Positions 1 through 7,072 of a stretch of 12,648 nucleotides of DNA are shown one piece after another. The notes under the pieces were generated by a model. It ran no database searches. It had not been told where the DNA came from and was given only the letters and a program-made list of their open reading frames with translations. Position numbers and translations under genes: made by a program. Within the stretch, counting starts at the first letter, position 1. Each line of letters begins with the position of its first letter. The stretch comes from Propionibacteriaceae bacterium (GTDB lineage Bacteria; Actinomycetota; Actinomycetes; Propionibacteriales; Propionibacteriaceae): assembly GCA_021323255.1 (NCBI GenBank), contig JAJTCL010000039.1, positions 1 to 12,648 of the forward strand, written 5' to 3'.

Positions 1-234
1 CTTGAGCTTCTCGTCGAGCTGTGGGATCGGGTAGAGGCTGATGTGCTTCTTCCAGCCTGCTAGGTAGACGACTGGCCGGCCACCGATCTTGAACGTGGGG
101 ATCTGGTAGCTGATCGACTCTTGTGCGTCCGGAGCCGCGGCCTGGATCGTCTCTCGTACGGCTTGAAGCACGGTCTGCACGTCCGCCGGGAACGTCGCGA
201 TGTAATCGTCGACCGACTCGAAGTGCTCTGCCAC
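1..234 (-). CDS. DUF1801 (YdhG-like) domain protein, C-terminus cut by window edge
   Basis: Seventy-eight codons are visible from a GTG at 234-232, and the frame runs off the left edge. The protein begins MAEHFESVDDYIATFP and has the DUF1801 hallmarks: a helical N-terminus ending in VRETIQAAAPDAQESISY, then IPTFKIGGRPVVYLAGWKKHISLYP. The family is small, cytoplasmic and structurally related to the YdhG/frataxin-like fold; its biochemical role is not established. The start lies 9 bases after the stop of the XRE regulator on the same strand, so the two are probably co-transcribed. An AGG about 12 bases upstream is a weak ribosome binding site. The family assignment is fairly sure; no role in PHA metabolism can be read from the sequence. 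Confidence 0.85.
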   Translation of the reverse strand, partial: MAEHFESVDDYIATFPADVQTVLQAVRETIQAAAPDAQESISYQIPTFKIGGRPVVYLAGWKKHISLYPIPQLDEKLK

Positions 235-243
235 GGTTGCTCG

Positions 244-648
244 CTACCTGCTTCGCCGACTTCGTCGGTCCGCAGTGGCCTCAGTCATGGCGGTATAGAT
301 CTCGGTGAGGGCGCGTCGCTGTCGTGCCGTCAGTCCCGGGTCGGTAGAGATGGCAGCAACAAATGAGGCATGCTGAGTGCGCCGCTCCTCGTCGTGATCA
401 CCATCCTCCGCTCCCGGCTCATGAGCATCGTCGGTGCGTGGACGCAGCGTCTCCGGTGAGACGCCCAGTGTGGTGGCAATCGTCTCGAGCACGTCGGCCG
501 ATGGAGCGCGCAGCCCGTGCTCGATCTGAGAGAGGTAGGGGTTGGAAATGCCAGCCATTGCCGCAACCTGGCGCATCGACAGCTCGGCCAGCTCTCGTTG
601 CCGTCGGATGATCTCGCCAACCAGATTCTCCGGTTCGCCAGGATACAT
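244..648 (-). CDS. XRE-family HTH regulator 1, divergent from the phasin operon
   Basis: A 134-residue protein. Residues about 9-65 form an XRE/Cro-type helix-turn-helix, with SMRQVAAMAG as helix 2 and SNPYLSQIEHG as the recognition helix region. An acidic linker (about 75-90) leads to a conserved tail, ISTDPGLTARQRRALTEIYTAM, and a basic end, DRRSRRSR. The same HTH-plus-tail plan occurs in regulators next to phasin or HbhA-like genes in actinobacteria (Rv0474 beside Rv0475 in Mycobacterium tuberculosis), so control of the phasin/PHA genes is a reasonable inference. The ATG at 648 is preceded by AGGA at 7 bases. It is a close paralogue of the regulator at 1070, with nearly identical DNA over the HTH. 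The effector is unknown. Confidence 0.88.
   Translation of the reverse strand: MYPGEPENLVGEIIRRQRELAELSMRQVAAMAGISNPYLSQIEHGLRAPSADVLETIATTLGVSPETLRPRTDDAHEPGAEDGDHDEERRTQHASFVAAISTDPGLTARQRRALTEIYTAMTEATADRRSRRSR
521..618 (-). repeat. Inverted repeat copy A (HTH-coding block of XRE regulator 1)
   Basis: Read on the minus strand, this 98-bp block matches 1109-1206 on the plus strand with only 4 mismatches, including a perfect run of 52 bp. All four differences are synonymous. Similarity drops abruptly outside it: the next 34 bases differ at 11 positions. It encodes GEIIRRQRELAELSMRQVAA and the following residues up to SQIE. Confidence 0.9.
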
Positions 649-696
649 GGCTACATCCTAGAGACCTTCGGGTGTGATGCGTCTCGCACTCGCTCT

Positions 697-711
697 GCTA
701 GCTTAGCTAGC
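697..711. promoter_or_regulatory. Palindromic operator candidate GCTAGCT-T-AGCTAGC
   Basis: A perfect inverted repeat with 7-base arms around a single central T. It lies between the divergent XRE regulator 1 and phasin genes. It overlaps the place where a -35 element should be for the TAATAT box at 722-727, as expected for a repressor site. XRE regulators commonly bind short palindromes of this size, so either paralogous regulator could be the ligand. Binding is inferred; only the symmetry and position are seen. Confidence 0.5.
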
Positions 712-721
712 GTTTCCCGGC

Positions 722-727
722 TAATAT
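722..727 (+). promoter_or_regulatory. Putative -10 box (TAATAT) of the phasin operon
   Basis: TAATAT stands out in GC-rich DNA 38 bases before the phasin ATG and fits the actinobacterial TANNNT -10 pattern. The matching -35 position (about 699-704, TAGCTT) has no good consensus and falls inside the palindrome at 697-711, suggesting an activated or tightly regulated promoter. Confidence 0.45.
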
Positions 728-765
728 TGCATGCGTTGAAACCAAACCAATCTGGGAGAACCACT

Positions 766-1056
766 ATGACCACGACCACAACGACCGACAGGATCAATGA
801 CTTCACCGAGGGCTTCGGCGAGGCGACCGAACGCTACCGTGCCATCAACGAGAAGCTCGTCGAAAGCGGCAAGAAGACCGCCAACGCCGCGCTCGATGGA
901 TACGAGAAGACGGTCGCAAGCTACGTCGATTTCAGGCAGCAGCTCGCGGAAACCACGCAGCTCGACTGGGTCAGCACCGTTGTCAAGGCGCAAAACGACT
1001 TCATCACCGAGGTCAGCGCGGCCTACACCTCTGCTGTTCGGGATGTGCTGAAGTAA
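766..1056 (+). CDS. Small phasin-like granule-associated protein
   Basis: A 96-residue protein that is acidic, almost entirely helical in character and without membrane segments. It begins MTTTTTTDRINDFTEGFGEA and contains NEKLVESGKKTANAALDGYEKTV and VKAQNDFITEVSAAYTSAVRD, an amphipathic heptad-like pattern typical of phasins, which coat PHA granules and limit their coalescence. The ATG at 766 is chosen because GGGAG lies 7 bases upstream; the frame is open further upstream (from 517), but that part runs through the opposite-strand regulator. It is the first gene of an apparent operon with an XRE regulator (13-base gap) and PHA synthase. It lacks the lysine-rich C-terminal tail of mycobacterial HbhA, so a granule role is favoured over adhesion. 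The phasin call rests on context and composition more than on a sharp motif. Confidence 0.78.
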   Translation: MTTTTTTDRINDFTEGFGEATERYRAINEKLVESGKKTANAALDGYEKTVASYVDFRQQLAETTQLDWVSTVVKAQNDFITEVSAAYTSAVRDVLK

Positions 1057-1069
1057 ATATGCTCGAGCT

Positions 1070-1438
1070 GTGAAGGCAGAGCAGTCGGCGGATGATCAGC
1101 TGAGACTCGGCGAGATCATCCGCCGGCAGCGAGAGCTGGCCGAGTTGTCGATGCGCCAGGTTGCGGCAATGGCTGGCATTTCCAACCCCTACCTCTCCCA
1201 GATCGAACGTGGGTTGCGGGCCCCTTCGGAAGAGGTGCTTCGGGCAATCGCGGAGTCTCTCAACGTTTCTGCCGACGTGCTTCGCGGTAATGAGCCATCA
1301 AATGGGTCGGTCGAAGTCATCGAGGCCATCCAGTCCGATCCAGATTTGACCGCCTCACAACGGCGCTCACTGATCGAGGCGTACGAGGCGCTGCGCCAGG
1401 TCACTGTCAAACGACGCAGAGGTCGGGGGACTCGGTGA
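1070..1438 (+). CDS. XRE-family HTH regulator 2, within the phasin-PHA synthase operon
   Basis: A 122-residue paralogue of the regulator at 244-648. The XRE helix-turn-helix spans about residues 12-68 (SMRQVAAMAG, SNPYLSQIERG). The tail IQSDPDLTASQRRSLIEAYEAL corresponds to the tail of regulator 1, and the C-terminus is basic (KRRRGRGTR). The GTG at 1070 follows the phasin stop by 13 bases with no clear Shine-Dalgarno; a four-codon ORF (ATG 1059, MLEL, TGA 1071-1073) overlaps this GTG and could couple translation. The stop overlaps the synthase start (GTGA). The location suggests feedback control of phasin and synthase, perhaps in response to granule state as PhaR does in other bacteria, although PhaR is a different family. 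Target and effector are inferred. Confidence 0.88.
   Translation: MKAEQSADDQLRLGEIIRRQRELAELSMRQVAAMAGISNPYLSQIERGLRAPSEEVLRAIAESLNVSADVLRGNEPSNGSVEVIEAIQSDPDLTASQRRSLIEAYEALRQVTVKRRRGRGTR
1109..1206 (+). repeat. Inverted repeat copy B (HTH-coding block of XRE regulator 2)
   Basis: Partner of the block at 521-618, in opposite orientation and separated by 490 bp holding the phasin gene and its promoter. Mismatches to copy A are confined to four third- or first-position synonymous changes. Both edges of the block are sharp. Confidence 0.9.
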
Positions 1439-3210
1439 GCGAGGCGACAGCGCCACGGCCCGGCGCGGACAACCAATGGGACACGATCGACCAGGCGGTT
1501 CGCGAGCAGCTCGGCCTGCTCCTGACGGCCAGCACGAATTTCATCGGCAGCAGCCAACTGATGGGTCGCCTGGATCCCATCTCGCTGTTCCCCGCGGTGC
1601 TGCGTACCAGTGTTGCCGCGGCTGCCCGGCCCGACAAAGTGGCCAACGTCCTAACGGTCACCGCGGTGGAGATGCTTCGGGCCACCGCAGCTGCTTCCGT
1701 GCGCGCAGTCGGCGGCACCCCGGCGTACCAGCCGAAGCGGCCCAGGGACAAGCGGTTTGCCGATCCAACGTGGGGCGGGAATGCCGCGTATTGGCTGCTG
1801 AGGGAGCTCTACCACGGGTGGGAGCAGTCGCTGCTCGCCATTGTCCGTGACGCCGACACGCCACCTCAGGTGAGACAGAAGGCGGAGTTTGCGGTTCAGC
1901 TGATGATCGACGCCCTGGCTCCCACCAACTTCGTCCCGGGAAACCCCGCAGCGATGAAGAAGGCGCTGGAGACAGGCGGCTTGTCCCTAGCCAAGGGTGC
2001 GCGCAACTTCGTCCACGATCTGCTGACCAATCAGGGTGTGCCGCGGCAGGTGATCCCGGGTGCGCACGCCGTAGGTAAAGACATGGCCGTGACTCCCGGC
2101 AAAGTCGTGTTCGCTAATGACTTGATGGAACTGATCCAGTACGCGCCCAGCACTGCCGAGGTACATGAGATCCCGCTGTTGTTCAGCCCGCCTTGGATCA
2201 ACAAGTACTACGTGATGGATCTTGCTCCGGGTCGCAGTCTCGTGCAGTGGGCCGTCGATCACGGTCACACCGCATTCATGATCAGTTATCGCAACCCTGA
2301 TCAGCGAATGCGCCATGTCAAGATGGACGACTACTTGATTTCGGGCCCGGTGGCGGCCCTTGAGGTGGTCGGCGACATCACTGGTGCGGACAAGATCAAC
2401 CTGCTCGGGCTGTGTCTCGGCGGCACCCTGACTATGGCAACTCTTGCCTATCTGGACGCAGTGGGGATGGAGTCGATCAACTCGGCGACCTTCCTGAATA
2501 CCTTGATCGACTTCAGTGAACCTGGCCTGCTCGGCGTCTTCACCGATGAAGCCACCATCAGCCGGTTGGAGCGGACCATGAAACGCACCGGCTTCCTGCC
2601 GAAAGAGGACATGCAGCGCTCCTTCAACCTGCTCCGCACCAACGATCTGATCTGGAACTACGTGGTGAGCAGCTGGCTGATGGGCGAGGAGCCGCCGGCC
2701 TTCGACCTGCTCAGTTGGAACAATGACTCGACCCGGATGCCAGCGGAGATGCACACCTTCTATCTGCGTAGCTGCTATGTGGAGAACCAACTCGCTCGCG
2801 GCGTGATGGAACTTGCCGGACAAAAACTTGATCTTGGAAAGGTCGACCAGGATTTGTACTTCCTGTCTGCCGAGCAAGATCACATCGCACCGTGGCGCAG
2901 CTCTTATGCCGGTGCCCGGCTGCCTGCGGGGAGCGTACGGTTCGTGCTCTCCAACTCCGGGCACATCGCAGGCATCGTCAACCCGCCGAGTCCGAAGTCT
3001 CTGTATCGGGTGATGGAGAGCGGCCAGCCGTTACCAGCCGATCCCGCCGATTGGCTGGCTGCGGCGACAACCTATTCCAGGACCTGGTGGGAGGACTGGG
3101 CCGAATGGATTGCGGCTCGAGCCGGGGCCAAGCGCAAGCCGCCGCAGCTGGGCAGCCAGAAATATCCGCCGATCACGGACGCACCGGGAACGTACGTGCT
3201 CGAAGGCTGA
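1435..3210 (+). CDS. phaC: Class I-type polyhydroxyalkanoate synthase
   Basis: A 591-residue protein that polymerises (R)-3-hydroxyacyl-CoA into PHA with release of CoA at the granule surface. It has the N-terminal PhaC domain (about residues 100-280) followed by an alpha/beta-hydrolase core. The lipase-like box is GLCLGG with nucleophile Cys327; DHIAPW carries Asp482 and NSGHIAG carries His510. These match Cys319, Asp480 and His508 of the Cupriavidus necator enzyme almost position for position, and the length (589 there) also fits class I. The class III partner PhaE is absent. The GTG start overlaps the TGA of XRE regulator 2, with GGGGGA about 6 bases upstream, which implies translational coupling. 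The side-chain length preference cannot be read from sequence. Confidence 0.96.
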   Translation: MSEATAPRPGADNQWDTIDQAVREQLGLLLTASTNFIGSSQLMGRLDPISLFPAVLRTSVAAAARPDKVANVLTVTAVEMLRATAAASVRAVGGTPAYQPKRPRDKRFADPTWGGNAAYWLLRELYHGWEQSLLAIVRDADTPPQVRQKAEFAVQLMIDALAPTNFVPGNPAAMKKALETGGLSLAKGARNFVHDLLTNQGVPRQVIPGAHAVGKDMAVTPGKVVFANDLMELIQYAPSTAEVHEIPLLFSPPWINKYYVMDLAPGRSLVQWAVDHGHTAFMISYRNPDQRMRHVKMDDYLISGPVAALEVVGDITGADKINLLGLCLGGTLTMATLAYLDAVGMESINSATFLNTLIDFSEPGLLGVFTDEATISRLERTMKRTGFLPKEDMQRSFNLLRTNDLIWNYVVSSWLMGEEPPAFDLLSWNNDSTRMPAEMHTFYLRSCYVENQLARGVMELAGQKLDLGKVDQDLYFLSAEQDHIAPWRSSYAGARLPAGSVRFVLSNSGHIAGIVNPPSPKSLYRVMESGQPLPADPADWLAAATTYSRTWWEDWAEWIAARAGAKRKPPQLGSQKYPPITDAPGTYVLEG

Positions 3211-3222
3211 GCGCGGCGCGTC

Positions 3223-3251
3223 AGTCCTGGCGAGGGACTCGGCTGCCCGAG
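3223..3251. terminator. Possible bidirectional terminator between convergent genes
   Basis: The 48-base gap between the convergent synthase and reductase genes contains two overlapping short inverted repeats: AGTCC/GGACT (3223-3227 with 3235-3239) and CTCGG/CCGAG (3238-3242 with 3247-3251). Neither has a T-tract and they are mutually exclusive, so termination is plausible by position only. Confidence 0.3.
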
Positions 3252-3258
3252 CCTTGGA

Positions 3259-4098
3259 CTACATGTCCATGCCGCCGTTGACTCCCCACACCTGACCGGT
3301 GATGTAGGAGGAGTCGTCAGCGGCCAGAAATCCCACAATCCGTGCCACCTCCTCGGGGCGACCCAGGCGACGGAGTGGAATTTGCATCTTGATCCTGTCG
3401 AGCACCTTCTCCGGTACCGCCGCGACCATCTCGGTCAACGTGTAGCCCGGCGTGACGGTGTTCACCGTTACTCCGATGCTGCCCTCATTGAGCTTGCCTG
3501 ATCGCTCCAGCAGGAAAGCGGCCTCGCGAGCGAAGGTCTTGGTCAGCCCGAAGAGGCCTGATTTGGAGGCCGCGTAGTTCGCCTGCCCGATGTTGCCCAT
3601 CTCGCCGATGATCGAGCTGACATTGATGATCCGGCCGCTGCCTCGCTCGACCATGTGCCCGAGCACGGCCTGTGACAAGAAGAAGGCTCCCGAAAGGTTG
3701 ACGTCCAAGACTTTGCGCCAGTCATCGTCGGTGAGCTTGAGAATGGTCTTGTCGATCGTGATACCGGCGTTGTTGATCAGGATGTCGAGCCGGCCGTGTT
3801 GCTCCAGGACTTCGTTGATCACCCGGCGGCAGTCGTCCGGCGAGGCGACATTGCCGCGGTGGGTACTCACCGGTGCGGAGAATCGGTCGGCAAAGTCCCG
3901 CGCGAACTGATCGGCGCGTTCCACGTTCCCGCTGAAACCGGCCGCAACGGTCGCGCCTTGTGAGGCCAGCTCCTCTGATATGGCGGCGCCGATTCCTCGG
4001 GTACCGCCGGTGACCAGCGCTACCCGACCGGTGAGCTTGGAACCCACCGGTTGGCTGGCGCGCTCCTCGGCAACATTGACGGTGGCGGATTCACTCAC
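3259..4098 (-). CDS. SDR-family acetoacetyl-CoA reductase (PhaB/FabG type)
   Basis: A 279-residue short-chain dehydrogenase/reductase. It shows the cofactor motif TGGTRGIG (30-37), NNAG (109-112), structural Asn134, catalytic Ser162 in NVSSIIGE, and Tyr175/Lys179 in YAASK. The family reduces 3-oxoacyl thioesters with NAD(P)H. Next to a PHA synthase the likely substrate is acetoacetyl-CoA, giving (R)-3-hydroxybutyryl-CoA; FabG of fatty acid synthesis is the main alternative and sequence alone cannot separate them. About 20 residues precede the first beta strand, longer than classical PhaB (246 residues in C. necator). A small insertion, LLERSGKLNEGSIG, follows the active-site helix. The GTG start at 4098 has a strong GGAGG at 4103-4107. 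The gene is convergent with phaC, so it has its own promoter. Confidence 0.9.
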   Translation of the reverse strand: MSESATVNVAEERASQPVGSKLTGRVALVTGGTRGIGAAISEELASQGATVAAGFSGNVERADQFARDFADRFSAPVSTHRGNVASPDDCRRVINEVLEQHGRLDILINNAGITIDKTILKLTDDDWRKVLDVNLSGAFFLSQAVLGHMVERGSGRIINVSSIIGEMGNIGQANYAASKSGLFGLTKTFAREAAFLLERSGKLNEGSIGVTVNTVTPGYTLTEMVAAVPEKVLDRIKMQIPLRRLGRPEEVARIVGFLAADDSSYITGQVWGVNGGMDM

Positions 4099-4413
4099 GG
4101 GTCCTCCTCGGGTAGCTCACACAGTGGTGTCGGGTTGATCTGATCGTCGCGCATTGCCCGATTGAGACACAACCGTGCGCCGCCAGGCTCGCCTCACCGC
4201 ACAGGGCTAGACATGAAGTGCAATTGATTCCAGATGGCGTGTATTCACCACCTTGTGCGCCCGACGCAGAAGAGCGAGTCCAGTGCGGCACGAGTCCGGC
4301 AAGAGCGCCTGCAGGGTCGAGATCAGCACGGTACGCTGCCGCCTGGTCCAACGGACAAGTCGAGCCGAGACCTGCCATAGCACGCACACCGACTCTGCAC
4401 AGAAGGATGCACT
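4099..4413. other. Divergent intergenic region between reductase and molybdenum hydroxylase operon
   Basis: These 315 bases separate two outward-facing transcripts and must hold both promoters. The visible signals are the reductase ribosome site (GGAGG, 4103-4107, minus strand), the hydroxylase ribosome site (AAGGA, 4403-4407) and a slightly AT-richer patch near 4205-4250 with CAATTG at 4221-4226. A short symmetric GATC-T-GATC lies at 4137-4145. No convincing -35/-10 pair, riboswitch or coding region was found. Open frames running through here have no family features. Confidence 0.5.
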
Positions 4414-6609
4414 ATGCCAGCCCACGCCTCGCCGGATGCCGGGCAGTCGGAGGACCCGGCCGGGCTGCTGACTCGACGCCGGTTCCTTACCTACGTCGTC
4501 GCAGCCCCCGTACTCACTGTTGCCGCCAGCAGTGTGATAACACCGGGCAAGGCGTACGCCGTCGTACCCAGCCCGCCGCAGCCGGAGAACATCCTGGACT
4601 TGGGCGATGTCATGGTGGCGGCGACCAAGCAAGTTGAGGACCTTCTCGTGCTCGAGGTGACGCCGGACAACCGCGTCGTCTTCCGGGTCCCACGCGCAGA
4701 GGTCGGGCAGGGCATCACGACGGCGCTCGCGATGGTGGTTGCCGACGAGATCGACGCGCGCCTGACTGACGTCGAGGTTCCGTTGGAGGAGGCTCGCCAG
4801 GACTTGGGCACCGCGCAATCCACCGGCGGGTCATCCTCGGTTCGCGCACTGTGGGACCCGGTGCGCTCGATTGCGGCGGAGGCCCGTGCCCGTTTGGTTA
4901 CGGCGGCGGCGGAGCGATGGGACTTGCCTGCACGTTCTTTGAGCACCCGAGACACCGCGGTCTGGGCCCCCGACGGGCGCTCCGCCACGTACGGCTCACT
5001 CACCGAAGCGGCTGCCGAGGTGGCTGTACCAGCGGTATCCACTGATCCGAAGCCCTCCTCGGAGTACCGCCTCATCGGCAAGTCGACGCCCCGAATCGAC
5101 GCCCGGAGCATCGTGACCGGGCAAGCAAGGTTCGCGCTCGATGTCGATGTCTCTGGCGCGTTGCCGACAGTCGTGATCAGACCCCCGACGCTCAAAGGCA
5201 CGGTCGAGTCCTACGACGGATCAGCGGCGCTGCGGATGCCTGGAGTGATGGCCGTCACCGAGCTGCCGAGCGGGGTCGCGGTGACCGCGAAGACATTCGA
5301 CCAAGCCCTGAAGGCACGCTCGGCCGTCGATGTGACCTGGGGGCGTGGCACGGTTGACGGGGTCTCTGACGCAGAAATCAAGGAGCGGCTCGCCAAAGCG
5401 ATCCCATCGTCGACCCTGCCAGCACTGCTGGACCAGCGAGTCGTGGACGCGACCTTTGACTTCGCATTCGTCAACCACGCTCCTATGGAGGTCGGCAGCG
5501 CGGTGGCCGATGTCCAATCTGGGTCTGCAGAGGTCTGGCTGGCCACCAAGTCCCCGACCGGCGCCCAGTCGGCGGTCGCTGAGGCCGTCGAGCTCGACGT
5601 TGATCAGGTGACCCTGCACGTTGTCCGCGGCGGCGGCTCCTTCGGGCGCCGGATCTACCACGAGCCGGCAGTCGAGGCAGCGCTGGTGTCGCAGGCGATC
5701 GGCAAGCCGGTGAAGTTGATGTGGACCCGCAACGATGACATGCGCCATGGCCGGGTACGACCGCGCAGCCACCACAAGTTGCGCGCCGTGCACGCAGCCG
5801 GTCAGGTGCTGTCTTATGAGCACCGCATGTCGTGTGTGGAGCTGGACCTGGGCAGCGGCACCGGGCAGGCGCTGGTGGATGCCGGCTACGTCAACCCGAC
5901 AGTCGGTTCGGCGTTCTACACCCTCAGCCAGTCCTGTCCGTACCACTTCGGAGTCGTTACCGAAAGCCTCAACGAAGTCTCCTACGACATGCCGACCGCT
6001 ACCTGGCGGTCCGTCTACTCCGGCCAGGCCCGTACAGCTGAGGAGATCCTCGTCGACGAGATCGCGAAGGCGCTGGGAACCGATGCGGTCGTGATGCGCA
6101 AGAAGTTCCTCAAAACGGCCGAGGCTCGCGCTGTGCTCGACAAGGTCGCCACCGAAGGCGAGTGGGGTCGAGCCATGTCGTCGGGGACCGCTCAGGGCGT
6201 GGCTTTACACGGCGAATATCGATCGATCGCGGCATGCCTGGTCGAGATCGACTGCAGGGGTACGAAGCCGCGCGTCACGAAAGCCGTCATGGCCCTGGAC
6301 GTGGGGCGCCAGGTGAATCCGAGTGGCCTGCGAGCCCAGGCCATGGGCAGCCTCATGGATGGGATCAGCACGGTGCTGCTGGCCGGCAATCACCTGGATG
6401 ACGGCGCTTTCCGTGAGGGCAGCTTCAGCGACTTCCAGTACGCCCGCCAGGCAGACGCGCCATTGGAGTGCGACGTGCACCTTGTCGGCGGAACCGGTAA
6501 GCCCGGCGGAGTCGGCGAGCTATGCGTGCCGGCGGCAGCTGGTGCTGTGGCGAACGCCTACGCCCGCGCAACAGGCAAGAAGCCCCGTACCTTCCCGATC
6601 AACTTCTGA
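4414..6609 (+). CDS. Tat-exported molybdopterin-binding large subunit, IorB / aldehyde dehydrogenase type
   Basis: A 731-residue catalytic subunit of the xanthine dehydrogenase superfamily. A twin-arginine signal is clear: T20-R21-R22-R23-F24-L25 followed by a hydrophobic stretch and a possible AYA cleavage site near residue 49. The mature protein follows the isoquinoline 1-oxidoreductase beta plan: RAEVGQGITTAL near residue 94, TGGSSSVRALWDPVR, the cofactor-contact motif GGGSFGRR (406-413), and C-terminal GGVGE with presumed catalytic Glu702. Such enzymes hydroxylate N-heterocycles or oxidise aldehydes outside the cytoplasmic membrane, using molybdopterin cytosine dinucleotide in characterised relatives. 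The substrate cannot be deduced. The ATG at 4414 has AAGGA 6 bases upstream. It is the first gene of the operon; the large subunit precedes the small one. Confidence 0.92.
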   Translation: MPAHASPDAGQSEDPAGLLTRRRFLTYVVAAPVLTVAASSVITPGKAYAVVPSPPQPENILDLGDVMVAATKQVEDLLVLEVTPDNRVVFRVPRAEVGQGITTALAMVVADEIDARLTDVEVPLEEARQDLGTAQSTGGSSSVRALWDPVRSIAAEARARLVTAAAERWDLPARSLSTRDTAVWAPDGRSATYGSLTEAAAEVAVPAVSTDPKPSSEYRLIGKSTPRIDARSIVTGQARFALDVDVSGALPTVVIRPPTLKGTVESYDGSAALRMPGVMAVTELPSGVAVTAKTFDQALKARSAVDVTWGRGTVDGVSDAEIKERLAKAIPSSTLPALLDQRVVDATFDFAFVNHAPMEVGSAVADVQSGSAEVWLATKSPTGAQSAVAEAVELDVDQVTLHVVRGGGSFGRRIYHEPAVEAALVSQAIGKPVKLMWTRNDDMRHGRVRPRSHHKLRAVHAAGQVLSYEHRMSCVELDLGSGTGQALVDAGYVNPTVGSAFYTLSQSCPYHFGVVTESLNEVSYDMPTATWRSVYSGQARTAEEILVDEIAKALGTDAVVMRKKFLKTAEARAVLDKVATEGEWGRAMSSGTAQGVALHGEYRSIAACLVEIDCRGTKPRVTKAVMALDVGRQVNPSGLRAQAMGSLMDGISTVLLAGNHLDDGAFREGSFSDFQYARQADAPLECDVHLVGGTGKPGGVGELCVPAAAGAVANAYARATGKKPRTFPINF

Positions 6610-6619
6610 GGAGCTCTCG

Positions 6620-7072
6620 GTGCCCAGCTATGCATTCAAGCTCAACGACAAGAACGTCACCGTCGAGGCGCCGGCCGACATGTCCCTGCTCTGGGTGCTG
6701 CGCGACCTGCTCGGTGTGACGGGGCCGAAGTACGGCTGCGGCGTCGGTGTGTGCCGAGCCTGCACCTGCCACGTGAACGGCCAGGCGGTTCAGGTATGCA
6801 CGCTCACCGCGGCTGACGTCGTGGGAAAGAAGGTCACCACGATCGAAGGCCTAGCTCCCGACGGTGGCCTGCACCCAGTACAACAGGCCTGGATGGACGA
6901 AGACGTGGCACAGTGCGGCTTCTGCCAGCCCGGGCAGATCATGCAAGCCGCGGCACTGCTGAAGGCTAAACCGAGGCCTTCCGACGCCGACATCGACAAG
7001 ATCATGAACGTCTGCCGCTGCGGCACGTATTGCCGGATCCGCAAGGCGATCAAACGGGCCGCCACGACGTGA
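6620..7072 (+). CDS. Two-[2Fe-2S] small subunit of the molybdenum hydroxylase (IorA type)
   Basis: A 150-residue electron-transfer subunit. The N-terminal plant-ferredoxin-type cluster is held by Cys40, Cys45, Cys48 and Cys60 (YGCGVGVCRACTCHVNG region). The C-terminal helical-domain cluster is held by Cys99/Cys102 (QCGFCQPGQ) and Cys132/Cys134 (NVCRCGTYCRIR). It passes electrons from the molybdenum centre to an external acceptor. It has no signal of its own, so it would be co-exported with the Tat-bearing large subunit, as in related enzymes. GTG at 6620 is preceded by GGAG at 6 bases, directly after the large-subunit stop. An extra Cys138 sits where relatives usually have Pro or Gln; its role is unknown. 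Its stop overlaps the next start (GTGA). Confidence 0.94.
   Translation: MPSYAFKLNDKNVTVEAPADMSLLWVLRDLLGVTGPKYGCGVGVCRACTCHVNGQAVQVCTLTAADVVGKKVTTIEGLAPDGGLHPVQQAWMDEDVAQCGFCQPGQIMQAAALLKAKPRPSDADIDKIMNVCRCGTYCRIRKAIKRAATT

Noticed and set aside
517..765. N-terminal extension of the phasin frame back to 517
   Set aside because: It runs antisense through the XRE regulator and its promoter; the ATG at 766 with GGGAG upstream and a phasin-like length is the better start.
1987..2964. Long minus-strand open frame (325 codons) opposite the PHA synthase
   Set aside because: It is fully antisense to a gene with intact catalytic residues, has no recognisable domain, and such mirror frames are common in high-GC DNA.
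4137..4145. GATC-T-GATC symmetric site as an operator
   Set aside because: Too short and too likely by chance in a 315-base gap; no matching promoter element.
4207..4818. Open frames in both directions through the 4099-4413 gap
   Set aside because: They extend into the Tat-signal gene, lack ribosome sites and family features, and their composition resembles frame shadows.
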